A stretch of DNA of 64,000 bases. It comes from VAZQ01 sp963840535. Lineage in GTDB: Bacteria; Pseudomonadota; Alphaproteobacteria; Rhizobiales; Xanthobacteraceae. This document shows, piece after piece, positions 27,641-36,450 of this stretch. Location: the NCBI GenBank assembly GCA_963840535.1, contig CAWIZJ010000057.1:1-64000 (forward strand), in the 5' to 3' direction. Made by a program: the position numbers and the translations under genes. Under the pieces are notes generated by a model. The model searched no databases. It had not been told where the DNA came from and saw only the letters and a list, made by a program, of their open reading frames with translations. Numbering within the stretch: position 1 is the first letter of the stretch; every line of letters begins with the position of its first letter.

Positions 27641-28805
27641 CTAGCAGGCCGGTTGATCGAGCCGGCGACCGAGTGCGTCCAGTGTTTCCCCGGTCAGGCC
27701 CTGATCGGCGATCCGCATCCGTTGGTTGAGCGCTGGGACGGATCGAAATGCCCAGATGATCGCGGGTCGCATGAACCAAAGCGGCGTCGGCCATTCGCGC
27801 GTGAAGAAATCGTATAGCTCTGCCCAACGCTGGGTACGGTCGCTGATGAAGCGAACAGCTGCTTCCCAAGCTGGCAATGCGGTGTCGGCCGTTGCATTGT
27901 GGCGCAACGCAACACAGAGCGCGTGCACGTTCATCAAAGTCAGACCAACGCCCTGGCCGAGCGTCGGAGGCAAGCCATGAGCCGCATCACCGACAATGGC
28001 GACCCGTCCCCGCTGCCAGCGGGGACACCGCACGATGCTGTAGTTGTGTCGATCCGGATCGCATTGGGCGATCATTTCGAGCAAGCGCCGAAGCTTCGGG
28101 AATGCGCGCGTCCAAAAATCGACGTCGGTCGGCAAGGCCGTTGCCGATTTGTCCGAACTCGGGACAGACTTGGTAGACGTACGTCAGGTCGTGTCGGCAC
28201 GGAGTAACGCCGATACGATAGCGGCCGGACCAATGCTCCCGGGTAATCGGTTCCGGCGTAATCTCTCGCGAAGGTATGAGATAGCGCGTTACAATCGTAG
28301 GTAAGGGTCGATAGGTCGCGCCGAGATCGAGAGAATCCCTGATCTTCGATCGCACGCCGTCGGCTGCGATCACGAGATCGGCCCGCAGACATCGACCACC
28401 TTCCAGCCACAGCTCGCCCGCCGGCTCGGCTGCGACCGCCGTCGAGTTGGTGACGATCTCGACACCCGCCCGCTCCGCCGCGTCTCGCAGAATCTCGATC
28501 AGCGTCTGGCGGAGGAACACATGGACGCGCGACTTTCCGGTAAAGGGACGATCCTGGATCATGGCACCGCCGGGATCGACATATTGGCCCCGTTCGAGGC
28601 GAAATCCATGCGGAACGAGCCGATCGAGGAGCTTGATGGATTCGAGAACCTCAAGGGCGTTGTTCTTGATGTAGATCCCGGCCCCGACCTCCCGGATCGC
28701 AGGGGACTTCTCGTGGATGCGAACCGTCCATCCCTGCTGAGCCAACATCAACGCGGAGCTCAGGCCGCCGATGCCTCCGCCCGCAATTTCCGCGTGGCGT
28801 GTCAT
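27641..28805 (-). CDS. FAD-dependent monooxygenase (salicylate-hydroxylase type, one frameshift)
   Basis: Group A flavin monooxygenase of about 388 residues. FAD-binding GGGIGGLSSALMLAQQG near the N-terminus, GAGIYIKNNALEVLE, the Arg in VFLRQTLIEIL, DG motif ADLVIAADGVRSKIRD, then after a frame break near 28138 the GD motif VAIVGDAAHGLPPTLGQG and a C-terminal helical tail. The two frames overlap: QIGNGLADRR is replaced by ALPTDVDFWTRAF when one base is removed. Its ATG overlaps the glycosyltransferase stop (ATGA), making it the last gene of the MNIO operon. It could hydroxylate or oxidise the peptide product or a sugar/aryl donor, which is inference. Confidence 0.87.
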
Positions 28806-30844
28806 CGAGCATGACCGAGAGCGTCGGTCACCGCTGCATCGGCCCGGGACGACCCGGACAACAACCCATCATTGACGGCATGGGCGAGTTGATCCCGGAG
28901 CTGGAGCAAGCCTTCGACGAACAACTGCTCTACCCAATGGAAGTCATCCTCCACAGTCGATGTGCCGCGTTCTTTGCTCAACTGCCGAAGAATGTCCGCT
29001 GTCGTGCGCGTCCCCTCGCTCAGCTGCAGAATCCGTGCGGTGATTTCGTCCACGACCAGAGGGGGCCGTTTTCGATCACCAGGGCAGGCAAAAGCAATGA
29101 TGAAGCTGCGGTGCTTCTCGGCAGATGAAGGACAATCCTCGAGCGTCTTTACATCGATGAACCGGGAAGCATCGAAATCGAACTCCAACATCCGTACCTG
29201 CGGGTCCCGCATCGGGACAAGTCTGCGGAGATCTTCGTTACCCATCGCCCATCGTCGAATGCGCAGCCTGAACAAGGGATCGGAGTCTTGCGTGGACGGG
29301 GTCTCGTTCTCGGCCTGCGCGATGGCGACTTCGACTTGAACCCCCTGCGCAAGCCGCCCGAAGTTTTTCCGACCTTCATTCATGCCGCGTGTGAGGCACG
29401 CCAGAACCTCTCGCGCCCGCGTCAGATCGATTGCCCGATCCGGCTTCTTTCTCGAGCCTCGAGCGCGGCCATTCTTCTCGATTTCGATCTCGGCCAGCCG
29501 AGTGAGCACAAAGGAGCACTCTTGTATCTCCCGGACGGATGCGGATGTCGGCTCGTCCCCCGAGGGCAATTCGGCCTCGCCCGTCGCGGCGGACGCGAGA
29601 ATCGATTCCAGTCTCTGCGGAAAGACCACCCGCTGCTGCAGCTCGCGGGCGAACAGCCGCCCGCGCTCGCCCACCGCCGATGCCGGTGCGGGATCCTTTG
29701 CGATGGCCGCGAGCTGGGACCCGAGATCGTCGATGTCATTGACGTCCCTGATCGCTACGCAGCCGTAACCGTGTGGCAGCCTCCCGTAGCGGGGCAGCTT
29801 GGCGATCAGCTCGGTGGACGCGACGAGACACCTTCCACAAAGCAGCGCCTCGTAGATGGTCATCGGGCTGTGGAAGTCGATGGGAAAATTTTGCTCGAGG
29901 CAACAAACCGCGAGGCATCCGCGCAGGAATTCCGGCACGCGCCAAGGCGGGAGAAACGGAAGTTGGAGAACCCGGTCTGCGACGCCAAGCCGGCGCGCGC
30001 GTGCGCGGAAGCTCCTCTCGATCTCCGATGACCCATGGGCGAGGGCGACGAGGCCGACATCCACGCCGGCATCTTTGAGTCGGCGCATGGCGGCGAGCAG
30101 CGAGAGCGAGCCCTTGCTTTCCCCCAGCTTCCCGTAAATGCCGAAATAGCGTCCTCCGCCGTTGAAATCGCCCCAGACCGACCCGCGAAAGTCGGGATCC
30201 CTCGCTGCTTCCGCCCGCAACTCCGCGGGATCGAGGACTGGACCGTCCGGAGTGAACAAGTCCTCCGGCAGCGAAAACTGGCCGCCGGAGGTGATGCGAC
30301 GAGGAGAGACACCTCGCTCGCGAGCCCGTTGCGCTACCGTGCCGACGGCGATGACCACGCTGGCGGAGCGCAGCACGTGGTCGTAAAGGGGCTCGAGCTG
30401 CGGATGGTGCCAGAGTCGACCTGCGTCACTTCCAGCCATACGCACAACGTGCGGCACGCGCGTAATTTGCGACGCAAGATGCGCCGCCACTCCGTACGGC
30501 TCCAGATAGTGCGAGTACATGACGTCGAACGGATGCTCCGAATGAACGCTAGCGGCGATGGCCGAGAGCTTCGATACGAATGGGCTTGCCATCGGGACGT
30601 AGGATTGCGAGCGATCGGCGGGACCGGTCCAGTGGACGGTTACCGAGCCGGTCCCGTACCTCGCTTCGCAACGGGTCCAATCCGACGGTCGCATGTACAT
30701 TCGAAACGGCGGCTGGACTTCCTTCGCATTGGTGACGACGTGAACCTCGTGCCCGCCGGCGGCAAGCGCGTGCGCCGTCCGGTAGGTGCGCATGCTTACT
30801 CCGCCTTGAATCGGAGGGAACTTGCCGATGACGCAAATTCTCAC
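28802..30844 (-). CDS. glycosyltransferase fused to a PqqD-like (RRE) domain
   Basis: 680 residues from GTG 30844, which overlaps the stop of the preceding gene (GTGA). Residues 1-410 form a GT4-like transferase: VRICVIGKFPPIQGGVSMRT, HALAAGGHEVHVVTNA, PHVVRMAGSDAGRL, FGIYGKLGESKGSLSLLAAM and MTIYEALLCGRCLVAST. A middle region (about 440-590) carries a charged helical domain. The last 90 residues look like a winged-helix peptide-recognition element: PPLVVDEITARILQLSEG, TRTTADILRQLSKERG and HWVEQLFVEGLLQL. That arrangement is that of PqqD/RRE domains, which bind RiPP leader peptides. A sugar transferase carrying its own RRE next to an MNIO enzyme suggests the peptide is glycosylated. The RRE call is by pattern only. 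Confidence 0.8.
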   Translation of the reverse strand: MRICVIGKFPPIQGGVSMRTYRTAHALAAGGHEVHVVTNAKEVQPPFRMYMRPSDWTRCEARYGTGSVTVHWTGPADRSQSYVPMASPFVSKLSAIAASVHSEHPFDVMYSHYLEPYGVAAHLASQITRVPHVVRMAGSDAGRLWHHPQLEPLYDHVLRSASVVIAVGTVAQRARERGVSPRRITSGGQFSLPEDLFTPDGPVLDPAELRAEAARDPDFRGSVWGDFNGGGRYFGIYGKLGESKGSLSLLAAMRRLKDAGVDVGLVALAHGSSEIERSFRARARRLGVADRVLQLPFLPPWRVPEFLRGCLAVCCLEQNFPIDFHSPMTIYEALLCGRCLVASTELIAKLPRYGRLPHGYGCVAIRDVNDIDDLGSQLAAIAKDPAPASAVGERGRLFARELQQRVVFPQRLESILASAATGEAELPSGDEPTSASVREIQECSFVLTRLAEIEIEKNGRARGSRKKPDRAIDLTRAREVLACLTRGMNEGRKNFGRLAQGVQVEVAIAQAENETPSTQDSDPLFRLRIRRWAMGNEDLRRLVPMRDPQVRMLEFDFDASRFIDVKTLEDCPSSAEKHRSFIIAFACPGDRKRPPLVVDEITARILQLSEGTRTTADILRQLSKERGTSTVEDDFHWVEQLFVEGLLQLRDQLAHAVNDGLLSGSSRADAAVTDALGHAR

Positions 30845-31569
30845 TTGGCAACCTCGATCAATCCGTAAGCCAGCAATTGGTCGATGAGCTCGTTCATCCC
30901 CGATGTCCCGCCGGCTTGAAAATCGGTCCAATCGTCGAGGCCGGAAAGCAGATCGAATACGGCGGGAGGGACCTCGAGAACGCGTGGCTCGTTGGCACTC
31001 GCACCCATCGTCACCGCCAGCAGCGTTTCGCGTTCCTCCGGAAGCGCGCCCTTCACCTCGGATTCGAAAATCGGGCGTACATCATGGGCGCAACGCAGCA
31101 AAGTCGTCGACGGCGGACGCCTAATATGCCCGCATGGGGGCTTGGGTCTGCTCTTTCGCGGCTCCCGCGCCCGGTCCTCGACCATTCGTATCTTCGCGCA
31201 AGCAAGCTCGCAGGCCAGAATGTCCACCAAATACGGCGGATTGATCCTCTCGCGGCGGTGAGCCAGGAAGTTGTGGAATTGAATCGCGTTCGCCAGCCGG
31301 CCGATCTCGACAGGCGGACATGCGGCAACAAACTCGTGGACGACGGTCGCCTTGTTCTTCCCCAAGGCGGCGAACGTCCTCGGAAAGATCCCGCAGATCT
31401 TTTCGATACGCTTCTCGCAAGAAAAGCGTGCTTCCAGGCGAAGCATTTCTCGATCGAGACCGTGAAGCGCAGGATCCAAGGGGGCATTGCCTTGGTCGCA
31501 GAATATCGCCTCACTGCTCGTCAGGTATTGCAGCAGCCTAGACTGTCGATCCAACAGACGCGACGGCAT
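30841..31569 (-). CDS. MNIO partner protein (DUF2063/MbnC-like) with C-terminal wHTH
   Basis: 242 residues. ATG 31569 is preceded by GAGGAGAAAC and overlaps the end of the MNIO gene by 32 bases. The N-terminal half follows the DUF2063-type plan: MPSRLLDRQSRLLQYL, then HEFVAACPPVEIGRLANA, IQFHNFLAHRRERINPP and YLVDILACELACAKIRM. The C-terminal part (RVLEVPPAVFDLLSGLDD, MNELIDQLLAYGLIEVAK) resembles a winged helix that could bind a leader peptide. Known MNIO enzymes need such a partner (MbnC, TglI, BufC) to bring the precursor to the iron site. Similarity is weak and recognised by pattern and position, so a profile search is needed to confirm. Confidence 0.7.
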   Translation of the reverse strand: MPSRLLDRQSRLLQYLTSSEAIFCDQGNAPLDPALHGLDREMLRLEARFSCEKRIEKICGIFPRTFAALGKNKATVVHEFVAACPPVEIGRLANAIQFHNFLAHRRERINPPYLVDILACELACAKIRMVEDRAREPRKSRPKPPCGHIRRPPSTTLLRCAHDVRPIFESEVKGALPEERETLLAVTMGASANEPRVLEVPPAVFDLLSGLDDWTDFQAGGTSGMNELIDQLLAYGLIEVAK

Positions 31570-32403
31570 GTTTCTCCTCGGATCGGGAGTGCTCGACGAC
31601 GGTGCGAATACGGGCGAGGTCCTCCAGGATTTCTTCTACGGCGTCAAACCGATCGTCTCGCTCGAGCATGATGAAAGCCGGAGACTGGCGCAACAGCATG
31701 TGGCCGAGGAGCTCGAGTGCACCGTCGGGCACCGGATGGGAATGCGAGTCGGCCAGCACAATCCGTCCGCGAGAGTCTTCGCCCGCGGAAACTCCGCCTG
31801 CCATGTGCACCTCCCGAACGAGCCCTGCGGGCAGGGAATCGAGAAAACGATACGGATCGAATCCGTGGTTCTCGGCATTCAAGTATAGATTCTCGATATC
31901 CAGCAGAAGTCCGGCACCTGTTTCGAGGCAGATCAGCTTCAGAAACTCGGCATCCGACATGTTGGAGTCCGGCCACTCGAACAGGTAGGTGATGTTCTCG
32001 AGCAGGAAGGGAACGGAAATTCTCGACTGGACGGTTCGGACCTTGGCGATGACCGACCCGGCGACGGCTTCGGTCTTCGGCAGTGGAAGGAGATTGGCCA
32101 GATCGCGGCCCGGGACCCGAGTGAACGCGAGGTGCTCGCTGTACGTGGGAGCCTCGAGCCGCTCGACGACCGTCGCCACCTGGTCGAGATATGCAAGGTC
32201 GAGCGGCGCATCGGTGCCGATCGAAAGCCCGATCCCGTGCGCGGTCAGCGGAATTAGGGGGACCAGATCGAACATCTCGGATTGCTGTCGCTTGTTGCCG
32301 TAAATGCAGTGATCGACGGTGATCTCGAGCGCATCGAAACGGGCGAGATTTTTTCGCGTCCAGTCACCGATGACCGCACGGTATCCGATGCCGAATTCGA
32401 CAT
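31538..32403 (-). CDS. MNIO family (DUF692) multinuclear iron-dependent oxidase
   Basis: TIM-barrel oxidase of the MbnB/TglH/BufB family, which rewrites cysteine or other residues of precursor peptides. In the frame that ends at 31538, family motifs are: LTAHGIGLSIG (His), TYSEHLAF (Glu, His), LLENITYL (Glu-Asn), GLLLDIENLYLNAENHGFD (Asp, Asn, His), REVHMAGG (His), DSHSHPV (Asp, His) and MLERDD (Glu). These are the metal-ligand positions. The frame has an ATG at 32275, but coding similarity continues upstream (EFGIGYRAVIGDWTRKNL, LEITVDHCIYG) to just after an ATG at 32401-32403 preceded by GAGGAGAA. That ATG is one base out of frame, so a missing base near 32400 is likely. The corrected length of about 288 residues is normal for the family. 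Confidence 0.88.
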
Positions 32404-32455
32404 TTCTCCTCGACCGGTCCCAACGCTCGCCTCACTCGACGTCTCGTCCGCGAAC

Positions 32456-33343
32456 CTAGCGAATGACCACATCGGCCATCAACAGCAACTTGTTCAATTT
32501 ATCGTCTGCGATCCCGAGCTTCTTCGCCGTTTTGAGATGGACAACGAATTCTCGATGCCCGGCGTCGGTGTCCGGCAAATCTTCGGCTCTTGCACCATCG
32601 AGCACCATCGCGGCCCATACGCCAAGCCGCCGATAGACGTTGCGAAGATTCGGCCCGTGGCTCATGAGGCCACCGGCCTCGACGTATTCCCGCCACGGAT
32701 AGCAGGTCGGAATCCGGTAGCTGTTCGCGAGTTGGACGATCGCGGCGCGATGGCTGTTGAAGAAGGGATCTCCACTGACCAGGATGCCAGCCGCCTTGTT
32801 GCCGGCGGCAGAGCGAAATTGAGCCTTGAGCTCGGCGAGCGAGGCAGCCATCAGGGGCTGCGACCAATGTCCCTCCTCGACATATACCGGGGACTCCTTG
32901 TTGATCAGCTGGTAGATCGTCGCCTTGTCTCCCAGCAGCTCGCGCAGCCGCTTGTACCGATTGTGATCTTCGACCTTGGGCGTGCTCACCGCCAGATGAA
33001 CGCCTTTGGCGTTCGCGGCGGGGTCGCCGGCTTTCGTGGCATCGCGCCCGCTGGCGAACAGGATCGGAACGTCGGAGCCTATTTGTGATGCCGCCCGGGC
33101 CGCGCCAATACCGCCCGTTGCCGCTATGAGGTCTACTCCCTTGTCGACCAGCGATTGCGCCTTCCCTGGCAGCTTGGAATAATCACCGTTCGCCCATTCG
33201 TAGCGAATGCGGACGTCCCTCCGCCTCCTCGGAGGCTTTCTCACCAATTCGAAGCCCTTCAATTTCAGACCATCCCGGAACGCTGCCAACAGGTGCGCGA
33301 ACTCGGCTCTCGATCCGCTGTTGAGGAACCCGATCTCAGGCAT
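32456..33343 (-). CDS. leaderless pfam04392-type binding-protein homologue
   Basis: 295 residues from ATG 33343, which has AGAAGGAG 10 bases upstream. It starts directly with the first strand (MPEIGFLNSGSRAEFAHLL) and has no signal peptide or membrane helix, so it should be cytoplasmic. Other family segments: LIAATGGIGAARAASQIG, ILFASGRDATKAGDP, AAGILVSGDPFFNSHRAAI and EAGGLMSHGPNLRNVYRRLG. The ligand pocket framework of the periplasmic family is therefore kept, while export is lost. It ends 52 bases before the MNIO start, in line with the operon. A role in holding a small substrate, or a peptide, for the modifying enzymes is speculation. Confidence 0.83.
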   Translation of the reverse strand: MPEIGFLNSGSRAEFAHLLAAFRDGLKLKGFELVRKPPRRRRDVRIRYEWANGDYSKLPGKAQSLVDKGVDLIAATGGIGAARAASQIGSDVPILFASGRDATKAGDPAANAKGVHLAVSTPKVEDHNRYKRLRELLGDKATIYQLINKESPVYVEEGHWSQPLMAASLAELKAQFRSAAGNKAAGILVSGDPFFNSHRAAIVQLANSYRIPTCYPWREYVEAGGLMSHGPNLRNVYRRLGVWAAMVLDGARAEDLPDTDAGHREFVVHLKTAKKLGIADDKLNKLLLMADVVIR

Positions 33344-33471
33344 GGGTGTGTGCTCCTTCTCATTCGCGGAGGTTCGGTCGAGCCGACCGGCCAGTCCGGC
33401 ACGTTCTTCCGCCGCCGACACGGCACTGCCGGCAGCTACCGTGCTCTAGCCGCCAACTCCGCGCAACGCGT

Positions 33472-34389
33472 TCACTCGATCACCTCATCGGCCTGCGCCA
33501 ACAAGCTGGTCGAGACCGCGAGGCCCAGCGCCTTCGCGGTCTTCAGGTTGATGACGAGCTCGGGGCCACGCTGCAGGACCGGAAGATCCACGGGCTTTTT
33601 GCCCTGCAGGATCATGCCGCTATAGAACCCCACCTGGCGATAGGCGTTGGCGAGGTTGGGACCATAACTCATCAGACCGCCGGCCTCGACATATTCACGC
33701 CACGGGTAGATTGCGGGCAGCCTGTTTTTCGCAGCCAGCTCCACGATCTTTTTTCGCCGACTGGTGAAGAATGCATCCGCACTTATGACGATTGCTCCGG
33801 CATTGCGTCGTCGCATCGCCGCGAAGGCAGGGACCAGCTCTTCGACTGCCGCGGCCTCGACGAAGATCGGTTCGCGGTTGAATTTGGCAGCCGCCTCGAG
33901 TGCCTCTTTCCTCTCGTATTGGGCTCCGAATGTGGTGGGGTTGATGAGGACGGCGAAAGTGGCGTCAGGCACCAGTTCATTCACGAGATAGGGGCGATGT
34001 GGTTGACCCTTGAGAACACATACGTCTACGCCGGTGGCGTTGCCGTCGGGGCGCTCGAAGTTGTTAACGAGACCGGCATCGTCGGGGTCGCAGCCCGCGA
34101 AGACGATCGGTATTCGCTTCGTTGCTGCGGCCGCGGCGCGCGCCGGCGTTGCGCCGCCGGTCGCCGCGATCACGTCCACTTGCCGGCTCACCAGATCGGC
34201 CGCCAACGCGGGCAGCCGATCCACCCTGCCATCGGCCCAACGATATTCGATGACAACGTCTTGGCCGTCGTAGCCGGCTTCTCTCAAGCCACGGCGAAAC
34301 GCCGCAACTGGATGTGCAAATGCTTTACGCGATCCGCTGTTGAGAAATCCGACGACCGGAGTCGGGCGCTTCTGCCTCTTGGTTACCAT
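33472..34389 (-). CDS. leaderless pfam04392-type binding-protein homologue
   Basis: 305 residues from ATG 34389 (AGGGGAG upstream). The N-terminus MVTKRQKRPTPVVGFLNSG is charged and goes straight into the first strand, so there is no signal peptide. Family segments: VIAATGGATPARAAAAATK, IPIVFAGCDPDDAGLVNN, AGAIVISADAFFTSRRKKI and EAGGLMSYGPNLANAYRQVG. It is a clear paralogue of the genes at 32456-33343, 36451-37410 and the secreted one at 26431. It lies between the candidate precursor and the second leaderless copy. Confidence 0.84.
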   Translation of the reverse strand: MVTKRQKRPTPVVGFLNSGSRKAFAHPVAAFRRGLREAGYDGQDVVIEYRWADGRVDRLPALAADLVSRQVDVIAATGGATPARAAAAATKRIPIVFAGCDPDDAGLVNNFERPDGNATGVDVCVLKGQPHRPYLVNELVPDATFAVLINPTTFGAQYERKEALEAAAKFNREPIFVEAAAVEELVPAFAAMRRRNAGAIVISADAFFTSRRKKIVELAAKNRLPAIYPWREYVEAGGLMSYGPNLANAYRQVGFYSGMILQGKKPVDLPVLQRGPELVINLKTAKALGLAVSTSLLAQADEVIE

Positions 34390-34535
34390 GCGACAGCTCC
34401 CCTAGACGCACCTGACGATCGCGATCTCGACCTTTCGCACAGAACCGTTTCGCCCCTGAATGATCTGTCCTTCATCAGGACGCGCCGTTTGTCCTTCGTG
34501 CGCGAGCCGCTGGCCATTTCGCCTTCTCGAGCCTT

Positions 34536-34961
34536 CTATTTTCGCGTCACGCGCTTACTAGCACGCCCGGTCTTCCGGGTACGCTTGGAGGGATGGTGGC
34601 TGGAGAAGCAACCGCAGCCGCACCCGCAGTAGTGCGCATCCTTTTGATGCCAGCAGGGATGCTCGTCGTTCGGATACAGTCGCCACGCCAGGACGAAGCG
34701 CGCTCCGTGCTCGTCACTGTTCTTCAACTCGCCGACAGCGTTGCTGATTTTCTCGGCTAACACGCGATTCTTGCCATAGCCTGTCGGATCGCAGTTGATG
34801 GCGCCGTAGAACGGCGATCGAGGATCGGTAGGGTCGGCGGTGACGGCCTGCTTGGCGTCCGTCCTGATGCCTGGAAGCGGGGCCACACCCTTGCCTTCGG
34901 ATGTCGTTCGCGCGCTCCTTCTCAATTTCGCTCTCGACAGCTTTGGATTGACCTCAACCAT
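34536..34961 (-). CDS. candidate RiPP precursor with C-terminal CGCGCGC core
   Basis: 141 residues, start ATG 34961 with AAGGGAG upstream. I recognise no family. The N-terminal 45 residues are basic and polar. Residues 64-96 are predicted to fold (NRVLAEKISNAVGELK, then ARFVLAWRLYPND). Then comes a Cys/His-rich end, HPCWHQKDAHYCGCGCGCFS, with Cys112, 114, 116 and 118 alternating with Gly, and a basic tail SSHHPSKRTRKTGRASKRVTRK. Being small, next to an MNIO oxidase and its partner, and rich in closely spaced cysteines (the residue most known MNIOs modify), it is the best precursor candidate in the locus. Alternatives are a metal-binding or DNA-binding small protein. Confidence 0.6.
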   Translation of the reverse strand: MVEVNPKLSRAKLRRSARTTSEGKGVAPLPGIRTDAKQAVTADPTDPRSPFYGAINCDPTGYGKNRVLAEKISNAVGELKNSDEHGARFVLAWRLYPNDEHPCWHQKDAHYCGCGCGCFSSHHPSKRTRKTGRASKRVTRK

Positions 34962-35025
34962 GCCCGCGCTCCCTTTCTGAGTTGATCCGCATGACTTTCC
35001 TCTATGTCATCCCGCAATCGCACCG

Positions 35026-35994
35026 TCATGCGCGCATGGCGCCGACCCAGTTCGGCACGGGAGCAAGGCTCTCCGAATTTTCCGGTCCGCAGCCGGCGAT
35101 GATCGATTTCCATTGCAGCTCGAGATCGGCGAGCGAGACGCCATAGACGTCCAGCCATCGCTCCGGCGCTCCGCAATTGCGCTCGAACGGCACCAGAGGC
35201 GTGTGCTCGTACAGCGTGTGAAACCGGCTCGTTCCGCGGGTCGCGATCAGGAACTGAACGAACGAGCCGGCGATCGGGTAGAGATGCGCCTGTCCGCCGG
35301 GAGTATTGTCATGCAGAATTCTGCCTACGCGCAATCGCAAAGGACTGGGTGTCGCAATCCTGTCGAGATACGCGAGACGCACCTTCTCGAGGCTTGCCGT
35401 CTCGCCTTGCGCAAATTCAGGCACCATTTCGCGCAGCAACTCGTGCGCAAGCGCGTGCAGCGGCGCGCCGAAGTTGGGAAATGCCGGATTTCCGCCAACC
35501 TTGGCCTGGAGGTAGATCGCCAGCCCTTCCGCGAGTAATCGGTTGCCGTTGGGAAAGAACACGTGGGTCAGCTCGTGTGCGATGGCGGCCTCGCCGGAGA
35601 CCACCTTCCATGCCGGAAATTCCATCCGGCCCCTGCGCCCCTGCGCTGCGGGCACCAGGGATCGTGGGATCTTGTACTCGTCCGATACGAAGACCTGCAG
35701 ATCGATCGCAGGCGGGGACGGCCAACCCGCCTCGTGTGCCCACGTCGCGATGGCCGCGATTTCGCGCCGCAGATCGGACTTGAAGCTCTCCTGCTGGGCA
35801 GGCGAGAGACTGGGATAGGCAACCCCATCGACGAAGCCGTCGAAATTGAATGTCGCAGTCAGGTCACCGGCGTCGGAAGGCACTGACATCGGAGGTGCCG
35901 GCGGATGGGACCGCGGGGCGAGTGGCGTTGCGTTAATGCGCGCGTCGGGTCTCGAGGCAGTCGGGGCCGGCTCTGGGCCTAGTCCCATTGCCAA
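35026..35994 (-). CDS. predicted zinc metallopeptidase (HExxH gluzincin)
   Basis: 322 residues as read from 35994 (inner ATGs, for example 35889, are possible). The Pro/Ala-rich first 40 residues are followed by a peptidase-MA-like domain. The zinc site is AIAHELTHVFFPNGNRLLAEGLAIYLQ in two pieces: HELTH, and the third ligand Glu in LLAEGLAIYL 13 residues later, the gluzincin spacing. A C-terminal helical part (YPIAGSFVQFLIATRG, RWLDVYGVSLADLELQW) is typical of the same superfamily. No signal peptide, so it is probably cytoplasmic. It is the first gene of the minus-strand run leading to the candidate precursor, 64 bases upstream of it, and could be the leader peptidase of the pathway (inference). 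Confidence 0.8.
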   Translation of the reverse strand: MAMGLGPEPAPTASRPDARINATPLAPRSHPPAPPMSVPSDAGDLTATFNFDGFVDGVAYPSLSPAQQESFKSDLRREIAAIATWAHEAGWPSPPAIDLQVFVSDEYKIPRSLVPAAQGRRGRMEFPAWKVVSGEAAIAHELTHVFFPNGNRLLAEGLAIYLQAKVGGNPAFPNFGAPLHALAHELLREMVPEFAQGETASLEKVRLAYLDRIATPSPLRLRVGRILHDNTPGGQAHLYPIAGSFVQFLIATRGTSRFHTLYEHTPLVPFERNCGAPERWLDVYGVSLADLELQWKSIIAGCGPENSESLAPVPNWVGAMRA

Positions 35995-36450
35995 CTCGGC
36001 TCCCGACCGATCGGCTGAGGACCGGTCATGAGTCTCCGCTAATAAAATCGCTGATCTTCAGTCCCAAATGCACCCCCAACGTGCACTTTAGACCCCAATG
36101 TCAAGTCCAACACGATAGTTGCTTTTCGATATTGAGTAAAGCAGCGCCGATACCGACAATAGGCATGCGACCCGACACTAATAGCGCGCCGTCACCCAAC
36201 GCTTGGCGTCGGCTGTCTCCGCAGCTGCCGTAGCTGCCGAGCAGCTCGCTTGCGACCGAGATCATACGCCACAACGTTGTTCATCGGCTTTGGGTGGTGC
36301 CGTTATCCTCTTTATCGCGGGCATGAGCTGGCGTATATGTCATCGACATGCAAAATCAATTCCGGTTGGGTCTACGCGGCAGCAGGTGCCGAGCGCATAT
36401 TTCTGAAACACCGGTTTGCAACGCTTGGCGATGAAGAGGGGTGACGGGTC
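35995..36450. promoter_or_regulatory. divergent intergenic region between metallopeptidase and binding-protein homologue
   Basis: 456 bases with lower G+C than the flanks and no credible gene. It separates the leftward run of pathway genes from a rightward binding-protein gene and is where promoters for both should lie. A short inverted repeat TGCAC-N7-GTGCA (36069-36085) is visible but weak. I cannot assign -35/-10 boxes with confidence. Just before 36451 is GAGGGGTGACGGGTC, which would serve as ribosome-binding site. Confidence 0.4.

Noticed and set aside
36250..36444. 64-residue plus-strand frame as a second precursor peptide
   Set aside because: It starts with TTG without a ribosome-binding site, has no conserved feature and only two Cys. 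It is more likely promoter and leader DNA.
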